From: Desulfofundulus australicus DSM 11792
Lineage (GTDB): Bacteria; Bacillota; Desulfotomaculia; Desulfotomaculales; Desulfovirgulaceae
NCBI RefSeq assembly: GCF_900129285.1
Contig: NZ_FQUW01000022.1
Coordinates: 1 to 47,243, forward strand
Direction: 5' to 3'
DNA: 47,243 nt
Shown one piece after another: positions 38,889-47,243 of the stretch. The translations under genes and the position numbers were made by a program. The notes below the pieces were generated by a model, which was not told where the DNA came from, did not search any database, and was given only the letters and a program-made list of their open reading frames with translations. The stretch's first letter is position 1; each line of letters begins with the position of its first letter.

Positions 38889-40040
38889 ATGCAGGAAAAA
38901 CAATATTTAATGATTCCGGGTCCAACACCAGTACCTCCGCAGGTAACGGCGGCCATGTCCCGTCCCATGATCGGCCACCGCAGTGAGGACTTTGCCGCGC
39001 TGCATCGCCGCATCCAGGAAAAAATCCGCCAGGTATTTCAAACTTCCCAGGAAGTTTTTATCCTGACCAATTCCGGTACCGGCGGCCTGGAAACAGCCGT
39101 GGCCAACGTAATTTCCCCGGGGGACCGGGTGCTGGCTTTAATTACCGGTAATTTTGGCGAAAGGTTTGCCAATATCGCCAGGGCTTACGGGGCTGAAGTG
39201 GATGAGGTAAACTTCGGCTGGGGAAATCCCGTGGACCTGGCGGTGGTCAAGGAGAAGCTGGCTCAAAACCCCGGCTATAAGGCCGTCCTGGCAACCCAGA
39301 ACGAAACTTCTACCGGAGTGCTCAATGATATTGCCGGTATCGGTGCCCTGGTGGCCGGGACCCCGGCCCTGTTGCTGGTGGATGGAGTCAGCGGCGTGGG
39401 CGGCATTGAAATTAAGATGGACGAGTGGCACGTGGACATTCTGATTACCGCCTCCCAGAAAGCCATGATGCTGCCGCCCGGCCTGGCCATGATCGGGGTG
39501 AGCCCAAAGGCGTGGGCGGTAATTGAGGAGAACCGCTCGCCACGCTTTTACTTCAGTCTCCCGGCGGCTAAAAAGGCTCTGGCCAAGTGGAATACGGCGT
39601 ACACGCCCAATGTGGCCCTCTTCTTCGGCCTGGACGCGGCCCTGGATATGATGCTGGACGAAGGTCTGGAAAATGTATACCGCCGTCATATACTGCTGGC
39701 CAGGGCAACCCGGGCGGCAATTAAGGCCCTGGGTCTTTCCCTGCTGGCTGCCGACCATTGCGCCTCGCCCACGGTAACTGCTGTCTACAGCCCGGAGGGA
39801 ATTGCTGCCGATGATTTGCGCAAGGTCTTAAAACAGGAGTTTGGCATCACCTTTGCCGGTGGGCAGGGGATACTGAAAGGAAAGATATTCCGCATTGCCC
39901 ATATGGGTTATGCCGGCAAAATGGATGTGCTCGTGGCCATTAGCGGGCTGGAAATGGCCCTGGCCCGCCTGGGCTACCCGGTGGAACTGGGCAGGGGAGT
40001 ACGTGCGGCGCAGGAAGTCTTCTTGAGGGGGGAGCTGTAA
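38889..40040 (+). CDS. Class V aminotransferase (serine-pyruvate / alanine-glyoxylate type)
   Basis: A 383-aa PLP-dependent aminotransferase. The N-terminal IPGPTPVPPQV and RSEDFAALHRR are class V/AGT signatures; the PLP lysine is in TASQKAMMLPPG (~196). It is the first gene after the T-box and overlaps serA by one base. In several Firmicutes and archaea such enzymes replace SerC, giving phosphoserine from 3-phosphohydroxypyruvate; that assignment here is inference. Alanine:glyoxylate transamination is the alternative. GGGGGAGAGG precedes ATG 38889. Confidence 0.92.
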   Translation: MQEKQYLMIPGPTPVPPQVTAAMSRPMIGHRSEDFAALHRRIQEKIRQVFQTSQEVFILTNSGTGGLETAVANVISPGDRVLALITGNFGERFANIARAYGAEVDEVNFGWGNPVDLAVVKEKLAQNPGYKAVLATQNETSTGVLNDIAGIGALVAGTPALLLVDGVSGVGGIEIKMDEWHVDILITASQKAMMLPPGLAMIGVSPKAWAVIEENRSPRFYFSLPAAKKALAKWNTAYTPNVALFFGLDAALDMMLDEGLENVYRRHILLARATRAAIKALGLSLLAADHCASPTVTAVYSPEGIAADDLRKVLKQEFGITFAGGQGILKGKIFRIAHMGYAGKMDVLVAISGLEMALARLGYPVELGRGVRAAQEVFLRGEL

Positions 40041-41623
40041 TGTACAAGGTACTGGTAATGGACGGCGTGGCGGAGGAAGGCCTGGCCCCGCTGCGCCGGG
40101 AAGAAGATATAGAAGTGGTAATTGGCCGGAAAATGAGCGAGGACGAACTGGTGGAAGTAATTCCCGAGTATGATGCCCTAATCGTACGCAGTGCTACTAA
40201 AGTTACCCGCCGGGTTATCGAGGCCGCTACAAACCTCCAGGTTATTGGCCGTGCGGGTGTGGGTGTGGATAATATTGATCTGGAGGCTGCTACCACCAGA
40301 GGCATCCTGGTGGTCAACGCTCCCGACGGCAATACCATTGCCGCCACGGAGCATACCATTGCCATGATGCTGGCCCTGGCCCGCAATATTCCCCAGGCTG
40401 TTTCCAGGTTGAAAGAAGGGGTCTGGGACAAGAAGGCCTTTCTGGGTGTGGAACTGCGGGGTAAAACTCTGGGCATTATCGGCCTGGGCAGGATTGGTTC
40501 GGCGGTGGCCAGGAGGGCACAGGCCATGGAAATGACCGTTATAGCTTACGACCCGTACATTACCGAAGAAAAGGCATCTTCTCTGGCTGTGGAGCTGGTA
40601 TCCCTGGAAGAGCTGTTCCGCCGCTCCGACTTCATAACCGTGCACCTGCCGAAGACCAAGGAATCTTACCACATGATTGACGAACGAGCTTTTGCCATGA
40701 TGAAGGACGGAGTGCGCATTATTAACTGTGCCCGCGGTGGTATTATTGATGAAAATGCCCTCTATCAGGCCATGAAGTCCGGTAAAGTAGCCGGGGCGGC
40801 CCTGGACGTTTTTGAGACAGAACCCTGCACGGACAGCCCGCTGTTTGCCCTGCCCAACTTCATCGCTACTCCTCACCTGGGCGCGTCTACCAGGGAGGCA
40901 CAGCTGAACGTGGCCCTGGATGTGGCTGAGGAAATTGTGGCGGTGCTGCGGGGGAAACTGGTGAAGAATACGGTCAATATTCCTTCCATTAACCCGCAGG
41001 TACTCTCGGCCGTTCGTCCCTACCTGGGACTGGCGGAAAAGCTGGGCAAGCTGCTGGCCCAGCTGGTCAGCGGGCGCATCCGTAAGATCGAGGTCATATA
41101 CAGCGGGGAACTGGCCAGGCAGGAAGTCAGCCCCATCACCACTGCCGTGGTGAAAGGTCTCCTGGATCCCATCCTGCAACAAACCGTAAACTATGTAAAT
41201 GCCCCCGTGCTGGCCAAAAACCGGGGAATTCAGGTTTTTCAGGCTGTCGACGGGGAGGCGGAGGGTTATGCCAGCCTGATTACGGTCAAGGTTTATTCGG
41301 ATAAAGGTGAAAAGAGCGTGGCCGGTACGCTCTTTGGCAAGGAAGACCCGCGCATTGTGATGGTGGACGGCTACCGGATTGACGTCATTCCCAGCGGTTA
41401 TATTCTTTATGTCCCGCACATTGATAAGCCCCGGATCATTGGCCCCGTGGGACTGCTTATCGGTGAACATAATATTAACATTGCGGCCATGCAGGTGGGG
41501 CGCAAACAGATTGGTGGCCGGGCGGTGATGATGCTTTCCGTGGACGCACCGGTGCCGGAAGAGACCCTGGCCGAGATTGCCAGGATCGATGGGGTAATGA
41601 ATGTCAAGATGGTTCACCTGTAG
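40040..41623 (+). CDS. serA: D-3-phosphoglycerate dehydrogenase
   Basis: A 527-aa SerA of the long type. Residues ~1-315 form the substrate and NAD-binding domains with IGLGRIG (~150), NCARGGIIDE (~233) and HLGASTREAQ (~280, catalytic His). Residues ~320-450 are the intervening ASB-type domain and ~455-527 a C-terminal ACT domain (HNINIAAMQVGR), the serine feedback site. It oxidises 3-phosphoglycerate to phosphohydroxypyruvate, the first step of serine synthesis. ATG 40040 overlaps the upstream TAA by one base (TAATG), so it is coupled to the aminotransferase. Confidence 0.97.
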   Translation: MYKVLVMDGVAEEGLAPLRREEDIEVVIGRKMSEDELVEVIPEYDALIVRSATKVTRRVIEAATNLQVIGRAGVGVDNIDLEAATTRGILVVNAPDGNTIAATEHTIAMMLALARNIPQAVSRLKEGVWDKKAFLGVELRGKTLGIIGLGRIGSAVARRAQAMEMTVIAYDPYITEEKASSLAVELVSLEELFRRSDFITVHLPKTKESYHMIDERAFAMMKDGVRIINCARGGIIDENALYQAMKSGKVAGAALDVFETEPCTDSPLFALPNFIATPHLGASTREAQLNVALDVAEEIVAVLRGKLVKNTVNIPSINPQVLSAVRPYLGLAEKLGKLLAQLVSGRIRKIEVIYSGELARQEVSPITTAVVKGLLDPILQQTVNYVNAPVLAKNRGIQVFQAVDGEAEGYASLITVKVYSDKGEKSVAGTLFGKEDPRIVMVDGYRIDVIPSGYILYVPHIDKPRIIGPVGLLIGEHNINIAAMQVGRKQIGGRAVMMLSVDAPVPEETLAEIARIDGVMNVKMVHL

Positions 41624-41665
41624 TTCCACTATTATGAGGCCCGGCTGGCAGGGGGTGCCGGTAGC

Positions 41666-42310
41666 GTGAAGGAAACCTTTATTATTCTGGTCAGGCACGG
41701 GGCAACGGAATGGAACCGCATTTCCCGGTACCAGGGCCGGCTGGATACCCCTTTGAGCCGGGAAGGCCTGGAACAATCCCGGGCCCTGGCAGAGGCCATG
41801 GCGTCGTTACCCCTTAAAGCTGTTTACACCAGTCCCCTTTCCCGGGCCCGGGCCTGCGCCGAAATGGTAGCTGCCCGGCATGGCCTGGAGGTGATTTCAT
41901 TACCCGGCCTTATAGAAATTTGCCACGGGGAATGGGAAGGGATGCTGCTTTCCGAAGTGGAGGTGCGCTACGCCGGTTTAATCAGGCAGTGGCGCACCTG
42001 TCCGTATGCGGTACGGATGCCAGCAGGAGAATCCCTGGCCGAAGTGGAAGAGCGCTCCTGGGCGGCACTGGAGTTTATGGCCGGGGAACATCCGGGGGAA
42101 ATCACCCTGGCCGTAACCCATGACACACCCATCCGTACGATCCTGCGGCGCATCCTCAACCTGGACCAGGCTTTCTTCTGGCAGATTAAACTGGATAATA
42201 CGGGTATTAATGTCCTTGGTTACCGCCGGGGTCGCTGGCGGGTGATCGCCATTAACGATACCTGCCATCTGGGAGGATGGCTGAAGGCCGGCGAGCAACT
42301 GGCTTTGTAA
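41666..42310 (+). CDS. Histidine phosphatase / phosphoglycerate mutase-like; candidate phosphoserine phosphatase
   Basis: A 214-aa histidine phosphatase-superfamily protein. The phospho-histidine motif is LVRHGATEWN (~7-16); a second His is in VTHDTP (~151). Family members include cofactor-dependent phosphoglycerate mutase and the metal-independent phosphoserine phosphatases described in other bacteria. Because it follows serA in a T-box operon that otherwise lacks a SerB-type phosphatase, I infer it makes serine from phosphoserine. Start GTG 41666 has GCAGGGGG about 8-10 bases upstream. Alpha-ribazole phosphatase (CobC) is another possibility, given B12 use in this genome. Confidence 0.87.
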   Translation: MKETFIILVRHGATEWNRISRYQGRLDTPLSREGLEQSRALAEAMASLPLKAVYTSPLSRARACAEMVAARHGLEVISLPGLIEICHGEWEGMLLSEVEVRYAGLIRQWRTCPYAVRMPAGESLAEVEERSWAALEFMAGEHPGEITLAVTHDTPIRTILRRILNLDQAFFWQIKLDNTGINVLGYRRGRWRVIAINDTCHLGGWLKAGEQLAL

Positions 42311-42434
42311 ACCGCCGCCAGACCGGAAGGCAAAACTTTAAAGCCCGGCCGGCGAAATACCTGGGGCTGCCCCTGCCGGAGTTATTAAGGCAAAATTAGG
42401 GAAATACTATTTTACAGAGATATTTTGGGGGTAA

Positions 42435-43715
<1,281 letters not shown>

Positions 43716-43758
43716 TAGCCGGGGCAGGCCCGTAAAGCCCCGGAGGCCTGTACTCATT

Positions 43759-43806
43759 AAAGAGACCTCATATGCCGCGGCCGGTTCCGGCCGTGAGGTC
43801 TCTTTT
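43759..43806 (+). terminator. Intrinsic terminator after serS
   Basis: AAAGAGACCTCA (43759-43770) pairs with TGAGGTCTCTTT (43794-43805), with an inner GGCCGG-TT-CCGGCC hairpin, followed by T. Confidence 0.85.
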
Positions 43807-43877
43807 ATGTTGCCTGATCCTTGAGAATTACCTGTGGAATATTGAATCTTGGACAGGGGGTCGTTTATTTGATTCGG

Positions 43878-43906
43878 TTGACAGTTGGGAACTCCTGTGT
43901 TATACT
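43878..43906 (+). promoter_or_regulatory. Sigma-A promoter of tRNA-Ser
   Basis: TTGACA (43878-43883) and TATACT (43901-43906), 17-bp spacer; predicted start near 43913, about 17 bases before the tRNA. Confidence 0.85.
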
Positions 43907-43929
43907 TTTAGTTGCATCGGGCATGGTCT

Positions 43930-44020
43930 GGAGGGGTGTCCGAGTGGTTTAAGGAGGCGGTCTTGAAAACCGTTGGGCTGTTTACCAGCCCCGTGGGTTC
44001 GAATCCCACTCCCTCCGCCA
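43930..44020 (+). tRNA. tRNA-Ser (anticodon UGA)
   Basis: A 91-nt tRNA with long variable arm typical of Ser. Acceptor GGAGGGG pairs with TCCCTCC, anticodon loop CTTGAAA gives TGA, the T-arm is GTGGGTTCGAATCCCAC, and CCA is encoded. Confidence 0.96.
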
Positions 44021-44037
44021 GTTGAGTGTATTTGCGT

Positions 44038-44132
44038 GGAGAGCTGGCCGAGTAGGTCGAAGGCGCTCGCCTGCTAAGCGAGTAGACGGTTATAAAACTG
44101 TCTCGAGGGTTCGAATCCCTCGCTCTCCGCCA
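44038..44132 (+). tRNA. tRNA-Ser (anticodon GCU)
   Basis: A 95-nt tRNA with long variable arm. Acceptor GGAGAGC, anticodon loop CTGCTAA gives GCT, T-arm CGAGGGTTCGAATCCCTCG, encoded CCA. Only 17 bases after tRNA-Ser(UGA), likely one transcript. Confidence 0.96.
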
Positions 44133-44139
44133 GGTAAGG

Positions 44140-44165
44140 GACGGTGTGCTTAATGGCACACCGTC
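44140..44165 (+). terminator. Hairpin after tRNA-Ser pair
   Basis: GACGGTGTGC (44140-44149) pairs perfectly with GCACACCGTC (44156-44165); short T-containing tail. Confidence 0.7.
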
Positions 44166-44223
44166 TTCTGGTTGGATTGCCTCCAAACCTTCTGCCCGAT
44201 CTGAAACCCGGCAATTCACGGTC

Positions 44224-44252
44224 TTGACTTTTAAAGACTCCTCTGGTACAAT
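44224..44252 (+). promoter_or_regulatory. Sigma-A promoter of tRNA-Arg
   Basis: TTGACT (44224-44229) and TACAAT (44247-44252) with 17-bp spacer; start near 44259, before tRNA-Arg(ACG). Confidence 0.8.
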
Positions 44253-44276
44253 TACATCTGCCGGGTATACTGCCGT

Positions 44277-44353
44277 GTGCCTGTAGCTCAATTGGATAGA
44301 GCATCTGACTACGGATCAGAAGGTTGGGGGTTCGAGTCCCTCCAGGCACGCCA
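44277..44353 (+). tRNA. tRNA-Arg (anticodon ACG)
   Basis: A 77-nt tRNA. Acceptor GTGCCTG pairs with CAGGCAC, anticodon loop CTACGGA gives ACG (A34 expected to be inosine), T-arm with GGTTCGAGTCC, encoded CCA. Confidence 0.96.
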
Positions 44354-44403
44354 TTAAAAAATAAGCTGAGTAAGTTGTTCCTGCTTGCTGTATGCCAGGC
44401 AGA

Positions 44404-44440
44404 TGCCGGGGTTTTCCCGGCACTATTAATTCTTATCTTT
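44404..44440 (+). terminator. Terminator between tRNA-Arg genes
   Basis: TGCCGGG (44404-44410) pairs with CCCGGCA (44416-44422), followed by a T-rich stretch. Confidence 0.65.
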
Positions 44441-44447
44441 TAGCTGT

Positions 44448-44524
44448 GCGCCCGTAGCTCAGGAGGATAGAGCAGCGGTTTCCTAAACCGCGTGTCGGGG
44501 GTTCGAGTCCCTCCGGGCGCACCA
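44448..44524 (+). tRNA. tRNA-Arg (anticodon CCU), integration site
   Basis: A 77-nt tRNA. Acceptor GCGCCCG pairs with CGGGCGC, anticodon loop TTCCTAA gives CCT, T-arm GGGTTCGAGTCCC, encoded CCA. An integrase gene lies downstream on the opposite strand, so the tRNA 3' half is the probable chromosomal attachment site. Confidence 0.95.
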
Positions 44525-44591
44525 GAAAAGGCCAGGAGCCTCAAGGGTTTGAGGGCATTTCGATAAATAGCGAATTATGCAGAAAGACCAT

Positions 44592-44624
44592 TTTGGGAGC
44601 AATTTGGGAGCAAACTGGGTGCAA
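44592..44624. repeat. Three 11-bp tandem repeats near attachment site
   Basis: TTTGGGAGCAA (44592-44602), TTTGGGAGCAA (44603-44613) and ACTGGGTGCAA (44614-44624) stand head to tail with an 11-bp period, one helical turn. They lie between the tRNA and the integrase stop, where arm-type integrase or excisionase binding sites are expected. Confidence 0.75.
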
Positions 44625-44667
44625 GTTCACTCTCCAGGCCAACCAATACAAGCGAAAGGGACAGGTG

Positions 44668-45840
44668 TCATGCCTGCCCCTTTATCTTTTGGAATACCTG
44701 TTCCAGCCTGACCGCCGCTTCCCTGTCGGCACTCTTTAGCAGGTGCCCGTAAATATCCATGGTGGTGCCGACGTTGGAGTGCCCCAGCCTGGCACTGATG
44801 ACCTTCACGGGCAGCCCCTGGTTTATCATCAGGGTGGCGTTGACGTGTCTCAATCCGTGGAAGTTGAGCGGCGGCAGGTTGTGCTTCTTAATGAACTTTG
44901 AAAACCACTGGCTGGGCCATTCTGGATGCCCCGGCCTGCCGTCCCAGGTGGTGAAAAGCCTGTCCGACCCCTGCCACAAGTCACCCAGCTTAATGCGGTG
45001 TTCCAGCCAGTGTTTCTTGTACCGTTTGAGCATGTCCACCAGGAAGGCGGGCAGAGTCAATGTCCTGACCGACATCTCATTCTTCGGCCCCTTCGTAAAC
45101 TGCCCCTGGCCGGGAATATACTGGGCGGCCTGCCGGACTTCCAGCGTGCCAGTTTCAAGGTTGATATGTTTCCACTCGATGCCCATAATCTCCCCACGGC
45201 GAAGCCCGGTAAACACGGCCAGGTAGACCAGTACCCGGTGTTTCAAATCTTCCTTTTCCAGAGCGGCCAGCATTGCGGCGATTTGCTCTTCATCATAGCA
45301 GGCGGCCTGCTTTTTCTTCACCCTGGGCGGCTTCACCCGGCTGGCCGGGTTGGAAGGGATAACCTGCCACTCCACTGCGTCCTGCAGGATGGCCGAAATC
45401 AGCCGGTGGTGGTGCAGGATGGTCCTTTCCGACAATCCACCGGGTTTGCCGTCCTCCCGGATGCCATCTTCCTGCAGGTTTTTATAAAACTCCATCAGGT
45501 GCAGGGGTTTAATCTGTTCTATTTTCAGGTGCCCCATTGCCGGCAGGATGCGTGTTTCAAGCATTTGCCTGTAGCGGTGGACCGTCTTTGGTGCCAGGTT
45601 GGGTTCGGCGTAATCCCGGAGCCAGCGTTTAACGAACTGCCCGAAGGTTAGCTTCGACGGTTCCACATACTGGCCCCGCAATACTTCGGCGGCAAACAAG
45701 TCCAGCAGCTTTTCAGCCTCCCGCTTGGACGGCGCTTCAACGTTTTTTCTGAACACCTTCCGCTTACCATCCGGTCCCGTTCCTCCCGGAACGTTCAGCC
45801 TCCATTTATTTTCCCCCCGCTTTTCAACCCAGCCGGCCAT
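44668..45840 (-). CDS. Tyrosine recombinase / integrase
   Basis: A 390-aa integrase of the phage/Tn916-like type. Residues ~1-60 form an arm-binding domain (VEKRGENKWRLNV), ~65-165 the core-binding SAM-like domain (TFGQFVKRWLRDYAE) and ~180-375 the catalytic domain. Catalytic residues are visible: Arg214 (TGLRRGE), His328 and Arg331 (HGLRH), His354 (LGHSN) and Tyr364 (MDIYGH). It inserts and excises the element at tRNA-Arg(CCU), whose end is 144 bp downstream of its stop. GGAGG lies before ATG 45840. All catalytic residues are intact, so it should be active. Confidence 0.95.
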   Translation of the reverse strand: MAGWVEKRGENKWRLNVPGGTGPDGKRKVFRKNVEAPSKREAEKLLDLFAAEVLRGQYVEPSKLTFGQFVKRWLRDYAEPNLAPKTVHRYRQMLETRILPAMGHLKIEQIKPLHLMEFYKNLQEDGIREDGKPGGLSERTILHHHRLISAILQDAVEWQVIPSNPASRVKPPRVKKKQAACYDEEQIAAMLAALEKEDLKHRVLVYLAVFTGLRRGEIMGIEWKHINLETGTLEVRQAAQYIPGQGQFTKGPKNEMSVRTLTLPAFLVDMLKRYKKHWLEHRIKLGDLWQGSDRLFTTWDGRPGHPEWPSQWFSKFIKKHNLPPLNFHGLRHVNATLMINQGLPVKVISARLGHSNVGTTMDIYGHLLKSADREAAVRLEQVFQKIKGQA

Positions 45841-45886
45841 TAGCTTGAACCTCCTTCCGGTTTCATGATAAATTTAGCCAAAGCAG

Positions 45887-46672
45887 TTATAAGTGTTTCT
45901 TGTATCTCCCGTACCAGTCCAGGGGTAAGCCGCACTTTTCGCAAATACTGCGGTAATCTTCAACCAGTTTATCCGAAACCCCGTACTTCTTTATCTCTTC
46001 CCTTATCCTGTTTAACTCCCTTGCTGCTGCCTTCCGTTCCTCAGGAGGCAGTTTTTTTACTTCCCGGCTGGCATGTACCCGAAGAACGTTTTGAAAGTTT
46101 CTCTTGCGGGTTTTCTCCACCAAGCAGAAAGGACATGCCTTGCCGTGGAAAAACCGGAAGCAGTCACGGCAGAATTTAAATGGCTTCCACCCGTGCATTA
46201 CCGCAAGGACCACTTCTTTTGCCGCCGCTTCCAAAACCGTTTCGACCGCACAGAACCACCCCATTTTCCCGTTAAGCGCAAGGCAGGGAAGAATTCCCAC
46301 CGAAAAACCCTGCCCGGCCCATAGACGTAGCAGCTCCGGCTTTCCCGTGAACCAATCGAGAAAATTCATAACTTCTGCTGCCTGCTGCTGGAGTTTTTCC
46401 GGCAGGGAGAGGTAATCCTCAATCAGTTTTTCCACCTTTTTTGCACTCAGCCCCCCGCTTACATACAGCGCTAACTCAAAAAGAGGCTCAATCTTCCGGG
46501 CAATTTCCTCTTCTTCCGCCAGGCCGGTCACTTCCCGTAACCTAGCGTAATCCTCCGCCGCGTATGCGTTACCCAGTTCTATAACGAAAGGCTGAACGGC
46601 AACCCAGGCTTCTTTTTCATTGTTCCAGACGTATTCTTTTCCGTCCCGGACGCGGAAAAACAAGTTCAACAC
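45887..46672 (-). CDS. Zinc-ribbon protein of unknown function in the element
   Basis: About 261 aa, no family recognised. The C-terminal third has two CxxC pairs: CRDC and CPFC around residues ~170-185, and CEKC (~243), suggesting zinc binding. The rest is helical and charged. The likely start is GTG 46672 or TTG 46669, behind AAAGGGGGTG; a longer frame to 46786 has no ribosome site and would run over a perfect promoter. A consensus sigma-A promoter drives it. It may be a regulator of the element; no function is assigned. It lies 46 bp upstream of the integrase in the same direction. Confidence 0.75.
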   Translation of the reverse strand: MLNLFFRVRDGKEYVWNNEKEAWVAVQPFVIELGNAYAAEDYARLREVTGLAEEEEIARKIEPLFELALYVSGGLSAKKVEKLIEDYLSLPEKLQQQAAEVMNFLDWFTGKPELLRLWAGQGFSVGILPCLALNGKMGWFCAVETVLEAAAKEVVLAVMHGWKPFKFCRDCFRFFHGKACPFCLVEKTRKRNFQNVLRVHASREVKKLPPEERKAAARELNRIREEIKKYGVSDKLVEDYRSICEKCGLPLDWYGRYKKHL

Positions 46673-46691
46673 TTGTAATACACCCCCTTTC

Positions 46692-46705
46692 GTAATGCCC
46701 ATTAC
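46692..46705. promoter_or_regulatory. Operator-like inverted repeat
   Basis: GTAATG-CC-CATTAC (46692-46705) is a perfect inverted repeat with a 2-bp spacer in the leader of the zinc-ribbon gene. Related TAATGTGCT copies occur at 46718-46726 and 46763-46771. Confidence 0.5.
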
Positions 46706-46747
46706 ATAGCTTTTTTTAATAATGTGCTCAAGCCTTATGTTATCTGC

Positions 46748-46776
46748 ATTATAAGCTGTCTGTAATGTGCTGTCAA
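46748..46776 (-). promoter_or_regulatory. Perfect consensus sigma-A promoter
   Basis: On the minus strand TTGACA (46776-46771), 17-bp spacer, TATAAT (46753-46748). All 12 hexamer positions match. Predicted start near 46741, reading into the zinc-ribbon gene and on to the integrase. Confidence 0.85.
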
Positions 46777-46828
46777 GGGTATGCAAACGTTTTTCTTTCG
46801 TGTAGAATACAGGCGGGAGGTGCAGAGA

Positions 46829-47023
46829 ATGAACGAATTCGTAACCCCGAAGCAGGCGGCGGAAATCCTGGGAATTTCACTTCGCAAAGTCTGGGTATTG
46901 ATTCGTGAGGGAAAATTACCCGTCCTTGACTTTGGCCCCCGGTCCCGGCGGATACCGGTGGCGGCCCTGGTGGAGATGGCCAAACGAGGGACGGGAATGG
47001 CGCGGGAAAAAGTTACAAAATAA
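46829..47023 (+). CDS. Excisionase-like helix-turn-helix protein
   Basis: A 64-aa protein of the MerR/HTH_17 excisionase type: TPKQAAEILGISLRKVWVLI (4-23) is the helix-turn-helix and RSRRIPVAALVEMAKR the wing and tail. GGGAGG precedes ATG 46829. It is divergent from the zinc-ribbon gene. It probably acts as recombination directionality factor or as the repressor of the consensus promoter. Confidence 0.85.
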   Translation: MNEFVTPKQAAEILGISLRKVWVLIREGKLPVLDFGPRSRRIPVAALVEMAKRGTGMAREKVTK

Positions 47024-47056
47024 AACCCGACTTGGACCGGGTGCGAGGTGTTTTTA

Positions 47057-47243
47057 ATGCGCGAAACTATGACAGCTAAAGAAGCAGCGGAAATTCTCGG
47101 GGTGTCGGAATGGACGGTTTATGACCTGGCCCGGCGGCAGATGGTTCCTCATGTCAAGATAGGCAGAAGGGTGCTATTCCGGCGGACCAGCATTTTAGCC
47201 TGGCTGGAGGCCCAGGAGCAGGCCAGCGTGCGGCGGGAGCCAG
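47057..47243 (+). CDS. Second excisionase-like helix-turn-helix protein (cut by window end)
   Basis: The first ~62 residues of a second HTH_17/excisionase-type protein: TAKEAAEILGVSEWTVYDLA followed by the KIGRRVLFRRTSILAWLEA wing. GAGG precedes ATG 47057. It is a paralogue of the gene 34 bp upstream and continues beyond the window. Confidence 0.85.
   Translation, partial: MRETMTAKEAAEILGVSEWTVYDLARRQMVPHVKIGRRVLFRRTSILAWLEAQEQASVRREP

Larger units (their letters stand above)
44525..47243. mobile_element. Left part of a tRNA-Arg-integrated element (incomplete)
   Basis: From the tRNA-Arg(CCU) 3' end to the window edge: tandem recombinase-type repeats, a tyrosine integrase, a zinc-ribbon protein and two excisionase-like genes. 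This is the standard left end of an integrative element or prophage. The attachment duplicate should be at the far end beyond the window. No transfer or phage structural gene is visible yet. Confidence 0.75.

Overview
The window looks like chromosome of an anaerobic, spore-former-type Firmicute. The gene families (corrinoid methyltransferases feeding tetrahydrofolate, a tungsten-type aldehyde oxidoreductase, 4-hydroxybutyryl-CoA dehydratase, many ferredoxins, a serine T-box, TTG/GTG starts behind strong GGAGG sites) fit Desulfotomaculum/Pelotomaculum-like Peptococcaceae. That placement is inferred from gene content; no species-level marker was compared.

Layout. (1) 1-370: the 3' end of a 23S rRNA, a 5S rRNA and a terminator. 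(2) 430-11124: a corrinoid methyl-transfer island with three UroD/MtaA-superfamily proteins, two corrinoid proteins, an MFS transporter, a methyl-THF:corrinoid methyltransferase, a MetH-type activation-domain protein, a RACo-type ferredoxin/ASKHA reactivase and a GntR/HutC regulator. It resembles O-demethylase systems, which move a methyl group from substrate to corrinoid to THF, but the substrate cannot be read from the sequence. (3) 11224-34628: a catabolic region with three acyl-CoA ligases, 4-hydroxybutyryl-CoA dehydratase, 3-hydroxybutyryl-CoA dehydrogenase, thiolase, DUF362 and metallo-hydrolase proteins, acyl-CoA dehydrogenase, enoyl-CoA hydratase, a nitroreductase, a diguanylate cyclase, an SCP2 protein, Fe-alcohol dehydrogenase, aldehyde:ferredoxin oxidoreductase with a MoaD-like partner, a membrane protein and a ferredoxin cluster. 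Together these could take an alcohol or diol to aldehyde, acid, acyl-CoA, crotonyl-CoA and acetyl-CoA. (4) 34996-36927: a sigma-54 activator with a PrpR-type sensor domain. (5) 36970-43806: pdxST, then a T-box-controlled serine operon (class V aminotransferase, serA, histidine phosphatase) and serS. (6) 43878-44524: four tRNA genes, Ser(UGA), Ser(GCU), Arg(ACG) and Arg(CCU). (7) 44525-47243: the left end of an integrative element next to tRNA-Arg(CCU), with a tyrosine integrase, a zinc-ribbon protein and two excisionase-like genes, running off the window.

The main discovery is regulatory. Reading the intergenic gaps by eye, I find seven GG-N10-GC (-24/-12, sigma-54) promoters, each correctly oriented before a catabolic transcription unit or before the sigma-54 activator itself. 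Several have upstream copies of a TGAAACRTTT-like motif; two copies 11 kb apart match at 14 of 15 positions. This suggests that the PrpR-type activator controls the scattered 23-kb region as one regulon and also controls its own gene.
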